Positions 17,386 through 25,908 of a DNA stretch of 62,295 nt are shown in pieces. Source of the DNA: Lacihabitans sp. LS3-19 (GTDB lineage Bacteria > Bacteroidota > Bacteroidia > Cytophagales > Spirosomataceae); NCBI RefSeq assembly GCF_024343575.1, contig NZ_RJUA01000018.1:1-62295 (forward strand), written 5' to 3'. The first letter of the stretch is position 1. Each line of letters opens with the position of its first letter. A model generated the notes under the pieces. That model had not been told where the DNA came from. It searched no databases and saw nothing but the letters and a program-made list of their open reading frames with translations. The position numbers were made by a program, and so were the translations under genes.

Positions 17386-18354
17386 ATGCGAACTTATATA
17401 ATTTTATTTATTGCTTTATTGACTCTCGGATTAGGTGCTTGCAGTTCTGAAAAAACAGAAGAATCGGTGGATATTCGACGTTTTGACAGAGAAATAATGG
17501 CGGTGAAATCTAAAGCTGAAATGGCGGATTTACTCCAAAAAAATGCAGAAATCACCAAATCGCTCTACCGCACTTTCCCTGACGACACCGCCTTCGTTTC
17601 TCATATTTATTATTTAAGCACGCATCCTGAAACCCGTAAACTTTTCGAGCAAACTGATTCTACTTTTGGCGAGTTAGATGACCTCAAAAAGGAATTCCAA
17701 GAAGCATTTAAAAACATAAAATCGTTATATCCAGATTTTAAATCTCCAAAAATAGTAGCAACATTTACAGGTTTAGAAAACGACCTTTTTGTTTCTGATT
17801 CGCTTGTAATAATCGGCTTAGAATCATTTATTGGCCCAAAAGCATTATATCGTCCTGAACAACCTAACTATATTCTACGAAGATACTCTAAGGAATATAT
17901 AGTACCGACAGTAATACGCTTTTTATCAAACAATTACAACAAACTCGACAGCCGAGACGAGTCATTTTTAGCAGATATGTTGTTTTTTGGAAAATCTTTA
18001 GAATTTACCAAAGAAATGCTTCCCAACACACCAGATTCTTTGATTATTGGTTTTACAAATCAGCAACTCATTGAAACCTGGGATGCTCAAGATTTGGTTT
18101 GGGCACATATTGTTGACAAACAACTGCTTTACAGTCCAGACCCCCATTTAAAAGAAAAATATTTTGGCGAAAGACCAAACGTGCCAGAAATTGGCCCAAA
18201 ATGTCCGGGCCGAATTGGTCAATGGCTTGGCTGGAGGATTATTCAGCGATACCGAACCGAAAAACCTAATACAACGTTTCAAGAGTTAATGAAATTAGAA
18301 AAACCCTCAGAAATACTCAGGGAATCGAAATACAGAGGACAGATAGAAGAATAA
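17386..18354 (+). CDS. gldB: Gliding motility lipoprotein GldB
   Basis: A 322-aa lipoprotein (lipobox LGLGAC, Cys near 19). The sequence matches GldB through DIRRFDREI, the central DSLVIIGLESFIGPKALY, the LADMLFFGKSLEF segment, and the C-terminal PGRIGQWLGWRIIQRY. GldB is an envelope lipoprotein needed for gliding in Flavobacterium and part of the core set tied to type IX secretion. The stop codon overlaps the start of the following ABC exporter by one base, so the two are co-translated. The usual partner gldC is not adjacent. Confidence 0.88.
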   Translation: MRTYIILFIALLTLGLGACSSEKTEESVDIRRFDREIMAVKSKAEMADLLQKNAEITKSLYRTFPDDTAFVSHIYYLSTHPETRKLFEQTDSTFGELDDLKKEFQEAFKNIKSLYPDFKSPKIVATFTGLENDLFVSDSLVIIGLESFIGPKALYRPEQPNYILRRYSKEYIVPTVIRFLSNNYNKLDSRDESFLADMLFFGKSLEFTKEMLPNTPDSLIIGFTNQQLIETWDAQDLVWAHIVDKQLLYSPDPHLKEKYFGERPNVPEIGPKCPGRIGQWLGWRIIQRYRTEKPNTTFQELMKLEKPSEILRESKYRGQIEE

Positions 18355-20165
18355 TGGCGAAAGGAAAAAGTGAATTTTGGGAAGAAGTGGCCCCAAAAGA
18401 CAAAAGAAAAGTTAGTAAAGACGGTTTGAAAAAAGCACTTGCTTTGCTCAAATTTACCCTCCCTTACAAAAACACTTATATCATAGGCATGGTATTTTTA
18501 GTTTTATCCACTCTTACTACCATGGTTTTTCCGATTTTGATTGGAGAAATGACCAAAGTAATGGAAGGAAAATCTGCCTATACTATCAATCAAGTCGCAA
18601 TCTTTTTTGCTTGTATTTTGGTATTCCAAGGCATCTTTTCATTTTTCAGGGTGTACTTTTTTGCAATAGTGAGTGAAAAAACTGCAGCCGATATTCGAAA
18701 AATATTGTACGATAAATACATTACATCGCCTATTTCATTTTTTGAAAATAACCGAGTAGGTGACCTTATGAGTCGCCAAACTTCGGACGTTTCGGCTATT
18801 CAAAGTGTACTCTCAACAACCTTGGCCGAATTTTTTAGGCAAATAGCCACCATGGTTATTGGAATCACAATCTTAATTTATATTTCTTGGAAACTGACCA
18901 TTTTCATGTTAGCCACTTTTCCAATTATAGTGATAGCGGCATTAGTATTTGGTAGATACATTAGGGTACTTTCTAAAAAAGTGCAAGAAAAACTGGCAGA
19001 AGCTAACGTTATAGTTGAAGAATCTTTGCAATCAATTTCAATCGTGAAGTCTTTCACAAATGAAAAACTAGAATCAAATCGTTTTTCGAAAACCATAAAC
19101 GAAACCGTAACATTGGCTTTAAAAGCTGCCACCCTCAGGGGCGGATTTATTACATTCTTTATAGTTGGGCTTTTCGGAGGCATAGTCTTAGTAATATGGT
19201 TTGGTGGAAATTTAGTTATTGAAAAAGAAATCCTGATTGCAGACCTAATTACCTTTTTGACTTTAACTATTTTCATAGGTGGTTCAATGAGCGGATTGGG
19301 TGACCTCTATTCTCAACTACAAAGAACCATTGGTGCATCAGAAAGAATCTTGGAAATATTAGATGAAAAATCTGAACTTGAACTAGAAAAAGAAACGCTT
19401 CCAAATCCTATAAAAGGAGATATAGAATTTAAAAATGTAAAATTCAGCTATCCGTCGAGAACTGACGTGGAAGTATTGAAAGACATAGATTTAAAAATAG
19501 AATCAGGTAAAAAAATAGCATTGGTTGGCCATTCTGGAGCGGGCAAATCAACGATAGTACAATTGTTGATGAAGTTTTACCCAGATTATAGCGGACAAAT
19601 ACTCATCGACGGTCAAGATATTAAAAACCAAGACGTTACTTTTTTAAGGCAAAATGTAGCCATAGTGCCACAGGAAGTAATCTTGTTTGGAGGAACAATT
19701 TTAGAAAACATAGCCTATGGAAAGCCTGGAGCATCTTTAGCGGAAGTTCAAGAAGCAGCTAGAAAAGCCAATGCTTTTGAATTTATCGAAAAGTTTCCAG
19801 AGAGATTTGAAACCATTGTTGGTGAAAGAGGAATAAAACTTTCGGGCGGACAGCGACAAAGAATAGCAATCGCAAGAGCGATATTGAAGGATCCTGCGAT
19901 ACTTTTACTTGACGAAGCTACAAGTGCTCTAGACTCAGAATCGGAGAAATTGGTGCAAGATGCCTTAAATGAACTTATGAAAGGCCGAACTTCCATCATC
20001 ATAGCACACAGATTGGCAACGATCAGAAATGCGGATCAAATATATGTATTGAAAGACGGCGAAATAGCAGAATCAGGTACTCACGAAAGTTTGATTTTGA
20101 AAAACGAAGGAATTTATGCAAATTTGGTAAAAATGCAGTTTGACATAGTTTCGTACGAAATTTAA
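18354..20165 (+). CDS. ABC transporter, fused permease and ATPase (MsbA-like exporter)
   Basis: A 603-aa half-transporter. Residues about 30-330 form the six-helix exporter membrane domain. The nucleotide-binding domain follows with Walker A GHSGAGKST near 396, the signature LSGGQRQRIAIARAIL, Walker B ILLLDEATSALD and the H-loop IIIAHRLAT. It would act as a homodimer in the inner membrane, exporting lipid or peptide; the substrate is unknown. It starts within the gldB stop codon, so the two share an mRNA with fur and engB, which follow at 4- and 6-base gaps. Confidence 0.93.
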   Translation: MAKGKSEFWEEVAPKDKRKVSKDGLKKALALLKFTLPYKNTYIIGMVFLVLSTLTTMVFPILIGEMTKVMEGKSAYTINQVAIFFACILVFQGIFSFFRVYFFAIVSEKTAADIRKILYDKYITSPISFFENNRVGDLMSRQTSDVSAIQSVLSTTLAEFFRQIATMVIGITILIYISWKLTIFMLATFPIIVIAALVFGRYIRVLSKKVQEKLAEANVIVEESLQSISIVKSFTNEKLESNRFSKTINETVTLALKAATLRGGFITFFIVGLFGGIVLVIWFGGNLVIEKEILIADLITFLTLTIFIGGSMSGLGDLYSQLQRTIGASERILEILDEKSELELEKETLPNPIKGDIEFKNVKFSYPSRTDVEVLKDIDLKIESGKKIALVGHSGAGKSTIVQLLMKFYPDYSGQILIDGQDIKNQDVTFLRQNVAIVPQEVILFGGTILENIAYGKPGASLAEVQEAARKANAFEFIEKFPERFETIVGERGIKLSGGQRQRIAIARAILKDPAILLLDEATSALDSESEKLVQDALNELMKGRTSIIIAHRLATIRNADQIYVLKDGEIAESGTHESLILKNEGIYANLVKMQFDIVSYEI

Positions 20166-20169
20166 ACAA

Positions 20170-20586
20170 ATGGAAGATACGGCAATAGGCATATTAAGAA
20201 GTTTTGAACTTAGGCATACGGATACCAGAGAGAATATCCTGAAAGGGTTTCTGCAAAAAACCACTGCACTTTCACACGGAGATCTTGAGACTTACCTTGA
20301 AGACGGATTTGACAGAGTAACGATTTATAGAACACTAAAAACCTTTTTAGATAAAGGTATTATTCATAAAATATTGGACGACAACGGAGGCGTGAAATAC
20401 GCCCTTTGTAGAGACCAATGTTCGACAGGCAAACACAGCCATGACCATGTGCATTTTAAATGTTCCAACTGCGGCGAGACTTTCTGTTTAGAGAAATTTC
20501 TGATTCCAGAAATTATCCTTCCGGAAGGCTACCAAAGAAAAGAAATCAATGTGCTTGTTCAGGGAGTTTGTCCTAAATGCAATTAA
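20170..20586 (+). CDS. Fur family metal-responsive transcriptional regulator
   Basis: A 138-aa repressor. The winged-helix part contains GDLETYLEDGFDRVTIYRTL, the standard Fur recognition helix. The C-terminal metal domain has GKHSHDHVHFKCSNCGETFC and a terminal CPKC, giving two CxxC zinc pairs and a histidine cluster. The pattern could be Fur or Zur; the metal cannot be read. It lies 4 bases after the ABC exporter and 6 before engB in one transcript. Confidence 0.9.
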   Translation: MEDTAIGILRSFELRHTDTRENILKGFLQKTTALSHGDLETYLEDGFDRVTIYRTLKTFLDKGIIHKILDDNGGVKYALCRDQCSTGKHSHDHVHFKCSNCGETFCLEKFLIPEIILPEGYQRKEINVLVQGVCPKCN

Positions 20587-20592
20587 AATATA

Positions 20593-21195
20593 ATGTACCA
20601 AATAAAAGAAGCCAAGTTTAACAAAAGTTCAGCAAAAGTAGAACACTGCCCACAGGACCAATTACCCGAAATCGCATTTATCGGTAGATCCAATGTAGGA
20701 AAGTCTTCCTTGCTAAATATGTTGACAGGCGTAAAAAACTTAGCAAAAACCTCCTCCACACCAGGCAAAACACAACTGATAAATCATTTTATGATTGATA
20801 ACAAATGGCATCTTGTGGATTTACCTGGTTATGGCTATGCAAAAGTGCCGCTTTCAGAAAAAGCTAAGTGGGAAAAAATGACTTGGAACTATATCCTTGA
20901 AAGGCCAAATCTCTTATACATTTTTGTTTTGTTAGATATAAGAGTTAGTCCTCAAAAGATTGATTTGGAGTTTATCAAAAAATTGGGAGAGAATGACATT
21001 CCATTGAAATTGGTCTTTACAAAAGCAGATAAAGTAAAAACAATGGAAGGACAAAAAAATATTATGGATTTCAGAGAGGCATTATCAGCCGAATGGCAGA
21101 TACTACCCGAGTATTTTATCACATCGGCAGAGAAGAGAACGGGCAAAGTTGAACTAATGGGATTAATAGAAGAGATCATCTTCCCTGAATATTAA
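20593..21195 (+). CDS. engB: Ribosome biogenesis GTPase EngB (YsxC/YihA)
   Basis: A 200-aa single-domain GTPase that acts in 50S subunit assembly. G motifs in order: GRSNVGKSSLLN (G1, near 32), TPGKTQ (G2), DLPGYGYAKV (G3), FTKADKVK (G4) and ITSAEKR (G5). N-terminal FNKSSAKVEHCP is also typical. It closes the gldB-ABC-fur-engB series. Confidence 0.95.
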   Translation: MYQIKEAKFNKSSAKVEHCPQDQLPEIAFIGRSNVGKSSLLNMLTGVKNLAKTSSTPGKTQLINHFMIDNKWHLVDLPGYGYAKVPLSEKAKWEKMTWNYILERPNLLYIFVLLDIRVSPQKIDLEFIKKLGENDIPLKLVFTKADKVKTMEGQKNIMDFREALSAEWQILPEYFITSAEKRTGKVELMGLIEEIIFPEY

Positions 21196-21207
21196 TATTT
21201 TTTAATA

Positions 21208-21215
21208 TATATTTG
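21208..21215 (+). promoter_or_regulatory. -7 promoter element of glucokinase
   Basis: TATATTTG fits TAnnTTTG, 24 bases before the start codon. No clear -33 TTG. Confidence 0.45.
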
Positions 21216-21239
21216 CAGTAAATTTTATAGTATATACGA

Positions 21240-22148
21240 ATGGCAACAGAATATTTAGGAATTGACGTAGGTGGAACCAATGTGAAAATGGGTTTAGTAA
21301 ATGCTGAATCTGGAAGTATAACCAACTTTTATAGTCATGATACTGGCGACTGGAGAAACACAGGGCACTTTGTCGAAAACCTAGGCGATGCCATTTCGAT
21401 TCAACTAAAGGAAAATCCTGAAGTAAAAAAAATAGGTATTGGTGTACCTGGCTTGATTACTAGAGACAGATCTACATTGGTTGAAATAACCGCTATTCCT
21501 GAAATAGACGGAACGCCAATAATTCCGATGTTAAAAAAACGTTTTCCTGAGCATGATTTTTTCTTAGAAAATGATGCAAATGCAGCTGCTTTGGGAGAAT
21601 ATTATTTTGGAGAAGAAGAACTTCCTGAAGATTACATCTTTGTAACCTTGGGCACTGGCGTTGGCGGTGCGGCTATTATTGACAAATTGGTGTTCAAAGG
21701 CGGCGGCGGAAATGCCATGGAACCGGGCCACATGCCATCTAAAAACGGAAAAGTTCTTGAGCGTAATATCGGCAAAAACGAATTGTTAGATTTGGCGAAT
21801 AAAATGAGAGCTGAATACCAAGGCGAAACAAGATTGCCAAACGACGGTACAATATCTACTACAGGTCTGGTAGCTGCTGCCTCCGATGGCGACAAATTAG
21901 CTCTTGCTATTTTTGACGAAGTAGGCACTTTGTTAGGTGATGGTTTGGTATCAATGATTAGAATTTTGGATATCACAACAATACTTATAGGTGGCGGGCT
22001 TTCTGCATCATTTGACTATATTATACCTGCTATAAATAAGCAGTTAAATTTCTGGCTAACACCTTATTACGTTAAAACTTTACAAATTAAAAGAGCCACT
22101 TTGGCAAACGACGCTGGCCTATTAGGTGCAGCTAGTTTATGTTTTTAA
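21240..22148 (+). CDS. ROK family sugar kinase, probable glucokinase
   Basis: A 302-aa ROK kinase. It has the N-terminal phosphate loop LGIDVGGTNVKMGLV, the catalytic ENDANAAALGEY segment, GTGVGGAAIIDKLVFKG, and EPGHM in place of the canonical ExGH. The zinc cysteine motif seen in many ROK proteins is not obvious. It is likely to phosphorylate glucose to enter glycolysis. Monocistronic between its own promoter element and a strong terminator. Confidence 0.88.
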   Translation: MATEYLGIDVGGTNVKMGLVNAESGSITNFYSHDTGDWRNTGHFVENLGDAISIQLKENPEVKKIGIGVPGLITRDRSTLVEITAIPEIDGTPIIPMLKKRFPEHDFFLENDANAAALGEYYFGEEELPEDYIFVTLGTGVGGAAIIDKLVFKGGGGNAMEPGHMPSKNGKVLERNIGKNELLDLANKMRAEYQGETRLPNDGTISTTGLVAAASDGDKLALAIFDEVGTLLGDGLVSMIRILDITTILIGGGLSASFDYIIPAINKQLNFWLTPYYVKTLQIKRATLANDAGLLGAASLCF

Positions 22149-22167
22149 TTTTTTTAATAATATTTCC

Positions 22168-22205
22168 AAACGCCTTATATTGATAAAATTTAAGGCGTTT
22201 TTTTA
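22168..22205 (+). terminator. Terminator after glucokinase
   Basis: A ten-base stem AAACGCCTTA (22168-22177) pairs with TAAGGCGTTT (22191-22200), followed by a T run. Confidence 0.9.
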
Positions 22206-22231
22206 TTAATTACATTCAAAATAATAATTCA

Positions 22232-22693
22232 TTGGCAAGAAACTCCTACCCTATTTATTCACATGAATATTTTATGGCAAAAGCTTTGGACTTAGCCATG
22301 GATGCCTTCGAAAACGACGAAGTGCCAGTGGGAGCAATAGTGGTAGCTGAAGGAAAAAAAATAATTGGAAAAGGTGTAAACCAAACAGAACAACTCCACG
22401 ACGTAACCGCCCATGCCGAAATACTAGCCCTTACGGCGGCATCTAATTTTTTAGGGGCAAAATACCTAAAAAACTGCACTTTATACGTTACGCTAGAGCC
22501 ATGTGTAATGTGTGCTGGTGCATTGGCCTGGTCTCAAATAGACAGGATAATTTTTGGAGCTTACGACAAGAAAAAAGGTTTTACTTTAATCCAACAACCC
22601 ATTATTCATCCTAAAACCGAACTTATAGGTGGTGTTTTACAGTCTGAATCCGAGAAACTCCTAAAAACGTTTTTCAAGAAACTGAGGAATTAA
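22232..22693 (+). CDS. tadA: tRNA-specific adenosine deaminase
   Basis: Deaminates A34 of tRNA-Arg(ACG) to inosine. The zinc-dependent deaminase motifs are HAE (TAHAEILAL) and PCxxC (LEPCVMCAGAL), with the family N-terminus EYFMAKALDLA and EVPVGAIVV. The 153-aa length uses a TTG start at 22232; the first ATG in frame (22274) would remove part of the conserved first helix, so the TTG is favoured. Confidence 0.92.
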   Translation: MARNSYPIYSHEYFMAKALDLAMDAFENDEVPVGAIVVAEGKKIIGKGVNQTEQLHDVTAHAEILALTAASNFLGAKYLKNCTLYVTLEPCVMCAGALAWSQIDRIIFGAYDKKKGFTLIQQPIIHPKTELIGGVLQSESEKLLKTFFKKLRN

Positions 22694-22756
22694 TTGTGTG
22701 TGACATTAGTCATTTTAAAATAATCAATTTTTGAGGACTTTTATAAGAAAATAACT

Positions 22757-22885
22757 ATGTCATTTGCTTATATAATTGCCGCAATCGTAATTTTTCACTT
22801 TGTAGTAGGAATTGGATATTTGATCTATAAAATCAATTCAGCCAAGCCAAATGAAGATTTGAAAAAGAAAGAAAATCAAATCTGA
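22757..22885 (+). CDS. Small single-span membrane protein (42 aa)
   Basis: A short open frame, MSFAYIIAAIVIFHFVVGIG onward, with one transmembrane helix (about residues 4-24) and a lysine-rich cytoplasmic tail ending KKKENQI. The composition and the FHFxxGIGYLxYK pattern resemble small conserved membrane proteins I associate with Bacteroidota. It lies 63 bases after tadA on the same strand. Function unknown. Confidence 0.65.
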   Translation: MSFAYIIAAIVIFHFVVGIGYLIYKINSAKPNEDLKKKENQI

Positions 22886-23016
22886 ATTGTAAAAAATAGC
22901 GTTCTGCCCCATTTATTCCTTTTCTAAAAGCATTTTTTTTCATAATATCGAACAGTTTTCAAAAAACTGATGTTAAACATTTATAGATAGATAAATAAGT
23001 TTAACGAAATACAATT

Positions 23017-23631
23017 ATGGCTTTTACATTAGCACCCCTACCTTACGCAAACGATGCATTAGAACCTCATTTTGATGCCATGACAATGGAAATTCATCAT
23101 GATCGTCATCACAATGCCTATGTTACAAATCTGAACGCAGCTATAGCTGGCACAGACTTGGAAAACAAAACTATCGAAGAAATATTAGCGAACATAAGTT
23201 CTGCTCCAATGGCTGTTAGAAACAATGGCGGCGGGCATTATAACCACGATTTGTTTTGGAACATTCTTGCTCCTCAAGGTGTAGGTGGTAATTTATCAGG
23301 TCCATTAAAAGAGGCAATTATTGCGGCTTTTGGTTCAGTTGATGATTTTAAAGCAGCATTCAAAACAGCAGCAACTACAAGATTTGGTTCGGGTTGGGCA
23401 TGGTTAATAGCCAAAGAAGATGGCTCAGTAGCTGTAACTTCTACTCCAAACCAAGACAATCCATTGATGGATATTGCTGAGGTAAAAGGCACTCCACTTT
23501 TAGGATTAGACGTTTGGGAGCATGCTTATTATTTAAAATTCCAAAACAAACGCCCTGATTATATCGATACATTCTGGACAATCGTAAACTGGAATGCGGT
23601 TGAGGAAAGATATGCGGCAGCAACAAAATAA
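23017..23631 (+). CDS. Superoxide dismutase, Fe/Mn type
   Basis: A 204-aa enzyme that converts superoxide to peroxide and oxygen. Metal ligands are visible: H in [17 protein letters not shown] (first ligand), H in [11 protein letters not shown], and D and H in [16 protein letters not shown]. The region GSGWAWL is standard. Metal preference (Fe or Mn) is not certain from sequence. There is no signal peptide, so it is cytoplasmic. Monocistronic with a terminator. Confidence 0.96.
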   Translation: MAFTLAPLPYANDALEPHFDAMTMEIHHDRHHNAYVTNLNAAIAGTDLENKTIEEILANISSAPMAVRNNGGGHYNHDLFWNILAPQGVGGNLSGPLKEAIIAAFGSVDDFKAAFKTAATTRFGSGWAWLIAKEDGSVAVTSTPNQDNPLMDIAEVKGTPLLGLDVWEHAYYLKFQNKRPDYIDTFWTIVNWNAVEERYAAATK

Positions 23632-23654
23632 TGTTTAGATGTTTAAGTTAAAAG

Positions 23655-23684
23655 AAAGGCGGACGTTTGTCTGTCTTTTTTTTT
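23655..23684 (+). terminator. Terminator after superoxide dismutase
   Basis: AAAGGCGGAC (23655-23664) pairs with GTCTGTCTTT (with G-U pairs) and is followed by nine Ts. Confidence 0.75.
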
Positions 23685-23705
23685 GCAAAAAAAATCTTAA
23701 AAATT

Positions 23706-23734
23706 TTGTTTTCTATTTTTAGTAATTACATTTG
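23706..23734 (+). promoter_or_regulatory. trp operon promoter
   Basis: TTG at 23706-23708 (-33) and TACATTTG at 23727-23734 (-7, exact TAnnTTTG) are separated by 18 bases, the best-formed promoter in the window. The transcription start would be about 4-7 bases past the -7 element, that is at or next to the ATG of the leader peptide at 23739. Confidence 0.78.
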
Positions 23735-23738
23735 CGAC

Positions 23739-23798
23739 ATGAAAATATCAAATTACATAGCAAATAAAGGTTGGTGGCGTTCGAACTTCTCCGTTTGA
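23739..23798 (+). CDS. trpL: trp operon leader peptide with tandem Trp codons
   Basis: A 19-codon frame, MKISNYIANKGWWRSNFSV, with adjacent TGG codons at 23772-23777, placed between a promoter and a terminator upstream of trpE. Stalling at the Trp codons when charged tRNA-Trp is scarce would let the antiterminator form, as in enterobacterial trp attenuation. Its ATG lies 5 bases past the -7 element, so the peptide is probably translated from a leaderless or almost leaderless mRNA. Annotation tools would normally miss it because of its length. Confidence 0.85.
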   Translation: MKISNYIANKGWWRSNFSV

Positions 23799-23866
23799 GC
23801 AACATTCCGCTATGTGGTTTTTTACATAATTACGGCTTGCTGTTCAACACGGCAAGCCGTTTTTTT
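23798..23866 (+). promoter_or_regulatory. trp attenuator: alternative antiterminator and terminator
   Basis: The antiterminator joins AGCAA (23798-23802) plus CCG (23807-23809) to CGG (23833-23835) and TTGCT (23837-23841), which invades the left arm of the terminator. A competing upstream hairpin joins TGGCG (23775-23779, second Trp codon) to CGCTA (23808-23812). A ribosome stalled on the Trp codons blocks the latter and frees the antiterminator. The pairings were found by eye. Confidence 0.72.
23832..23866 (+). terminator. Attenuator terminator upstream of trpE
   Basis: ACGGCTTGC (23832-23840) pairs perfectly with GCAAGCCGT (23852-23860) around an 11-base loop and is followed by seven Ts, 69 bases before the trpE ATG. 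Confidence 0.92.
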
Positions 23867-23934
23867 ATATAATTTATTTTAAAAAATAGAACTTGAAGAA
23901 AACAAACCTTCAAATCAGAGAGAAAATTAAAGAT

Positions 23935-25356
23935 ATGAATTTCAATATAACAACAAGAAGCAAAAGATTACTGGCAGATACACTTACACCTGTGAGTATT
24001 TTTCTTAGAATTAGAGAGCAATTCCCGCTTTCAGTGATTTTAGAAAGTGCTGATTATCATGCCATGCACAACAGCTTTAGTTACATAGCTTGTGACCCAA
24101 TAGCTTCGTTTCAAATAGACAATGACGAGGTTACACAAAAATTCCCTGATGGTTTAGAGGAGAAATTTAAATTGGGAAAGAGAAAAGATGCGGTTGGTGC
24201 TCTAAAGGCATTTGCTGAAAGATTTAAACAGCCAGATTCTGAACATAATTTTATTAGCAACGGACTTTTTGGACATATTACATACGATTCAGTTGAATAC
24301 TTTGAAGATATAGAAATTCAAGAAAAAAGTCAAGAAACAGCTATCCCGCAGATTCTTTACCGTGTTTATAGATATGTAATTGCCATCAATCACTTTAAAG
24401 ATGAACTTTTCCTATTCGAACATGCCTATTCTGCAGAAAACGCAGAGCCTAAATTCAAAGAAGATGGACTTGATACTATGGAGTTTTATGTAAAAAACCC
24501 AAAAAGAACTTCAACTTCATTTAGCATAAAAGGCGAAGAAAAGACAAATATCAATGATGATGATATGAAAGAAATCATCAAAAAATGCATAAAGCACTGT
24601 TTAAGAGGTGACGTGTTTCAGATAGTGCCTTCGAGACGCTTTTCGCAAGATTTTATTGGTGATGACTTCAATGTTTACAGGGCTTTAAGAAGTATAAATC
24701 CTTCGCCATATTTGTTCTATTTTGATGGAGGTGATTATCATATTTTCGGTTCAAGTCCTGAAAAACAAATATTTATAAAAGATGGTCAGGCCGAAATTCA
24801 CCCCATAGCTGGAACATTCAGAAGAACTGGTGATGACGCAAAAGATGCGGAGCTGGCTCGCCAACTCCATGCTGACCCGAAAGAGTCAGCAGAGCATGTA
24901 ATGTTGGTGGATTTAGCTAGAAATGATTTATCAAGAAGCTCCGATAAAGTAAAAGTGGAGATATTTAAAGAAGTACAGTTTTACAGCCATGTTATCCACT
25001 TGGTTTCGAAAGTTACTGGTCATATGACCGAAGGAACCAACCCTTTACAATTAGTAGCTGACACATTCCCTGCTGGCACACTTTCTGGCTCGCCAAAACA
25101 CATGGCCATGAGCTTGATAAACCAAATGGAACCTAACAATAGGAGTATTTATGGTGGAGCGATAGGTTTCATGGATTTCAAAGGGAATTTTAATCATGCT
25201 ATTGCCATTAGAACTTTCTTGAGTAAAAATAACACACTCTATTTCCAAGCGGGAATGGGTGTAGTGGCTAAATCTGTAATAGAAACTGAAATGGCCGAAA
25301 TTCATTTAAAACTTGGTGCTTTAAGGAAGGCAATTGAAATGGCAGCAGAGATTTAA
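23935..25356 (+). CDS. trpE: Anthranilate synthase component I
   Basis: Converts chorismate to anthranilate with ammonia from TrpG, the first step of Trp synthesis. The ATG at 23935 gives 473 aa and a normal N-terminus (MNFNITTRSKRLLADTLTPV); an in-frame TTG at 23893 is less likely. Conserved regions: the feedback-site segment LLESADYH-like VILESADYHAM and SFSYIACDP, and the catalytic chorismate-binding half with GDVFQIVPSRRF, PSPYLFYFDGG, ASPE-like SSPEKQIF, HPIAGTFRRTG, DLARNDLSR and FPAGTLSGSPK. It is controlled by the leader peptide and attenuator just upstream. Confidence 0.96.
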   Translation: MNFNITTRSKRLLADTLTPVSIFLRIREQFPLSVILESADYHAMHNSFSYIACDPIASFQIDNDEVTQKFPDGLEEKFKLGKRKDAVGALKAFAERFKQPDSEHNFISNGLFGHITYDSVEYFEDIEIQEKSQETAIPQILYRVYRYVIAINHFKDELFLFEHAYSAENAEPKFKEDGLDTMEFYVKNPKRTSTSFSIKGEEKTNINDDDMKEIIKKCIKHCLRGDVFQIVPSRRFSQDFIGDDFNVYRALRSINPSPYLFYFDGGDYHIFGSSPEKQIFIKDGQAEIHPIAGTFRRTGDDAKDAELARQLHADPKESAEHVMLVDLARNDLSRSSDKVKVEIFKEVQFYSHVIHLVSKVTGHMTEGTNPLQLVADTFPAGTLSGSPKHMAMSLINQMEPNNRSIYGGAIGFMDFKGNFNHAIAIRTFLSKNNTLYFQAGMGVVAKSVIETEMAEIHLKLGALRKAIEMAAEI

Positions 25357-25458
25357 AAATTATATTTTTTTAATTGCCACGAATGCACAAATAAAATTCA
25401 AATCGAATTGTGTTTTAAATTTAATACTTTGTGGATTTATTGTCTAAAATTAATAAAA

Positions 25459-25908
25459 ATGAACCCATTACTTAAAAAACTGAATTTTAAAGAACAAAAA
25501 AAAATAGTAGTTCTAAATGCTCCTGAAGAGTTTTTCGAACAATTGAAAGATTTTGAAAAATATCTGGAAACTGAAGAAAAACTTAAGGACGAGAAGAACA
25601 CGTTTGTGTTGGCTTTTGTAAAAGAGCAAAAACAGATAGATGAGCTGGCACCGAAAATTGATGCTTCGCTTGAAGGAGATGCATTGTATTGGTGGGCATA
25701 CCCTAAAGGGAGTTCCAAAAGACATAAATGTGATTTTAACAGAGACAATGGTTGGCAAATAATGGGCAAACTTGGTTATGAACCAGTAAGAATGGTGGCG
25801 ATAGACGAAGATTGGAGTGCATTGAGATTTAGAAAAGCTGAAAATATAAAGACATTGACAAGAGGACATGAATGGAGAATGTCTGAAGAAGGAAAAATCA
25901 AAAAATGA
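25459..25908 (+). CDS. DUF3052-like protein within the trp operon
   Basis: A 149-aa cytoplasmic protein. The ATG at 25459 (MNPLLKKLNFKEQKKIVVLN) is favoured over an upstream TTG-opened frame. Features are LNAPEEFFEQL, ALYWWAYPKGSSKRHKCDFN and VAIDEDWSALRFRK, which resemble DUF3052; function is unknown. Its TGA overlaps the trpG ATG (ATGA), so it is translationally coupled to trpG and shares the trpE transcript. Confidence 0.75.
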   Translation: MNPLLKKLNFKEQKKIVVLNAPEEFFEQLKDFEKYLETEEKLKDEKNTFVLAFVKEQKQIDELAPKIDASLEGDALYWWAYPKGSSKRHKCDFNRDNGWQIMGKLGYEPVRMVAIDEDWSALRFRKAENIKTLTRGHEWRMSEEGKIKK

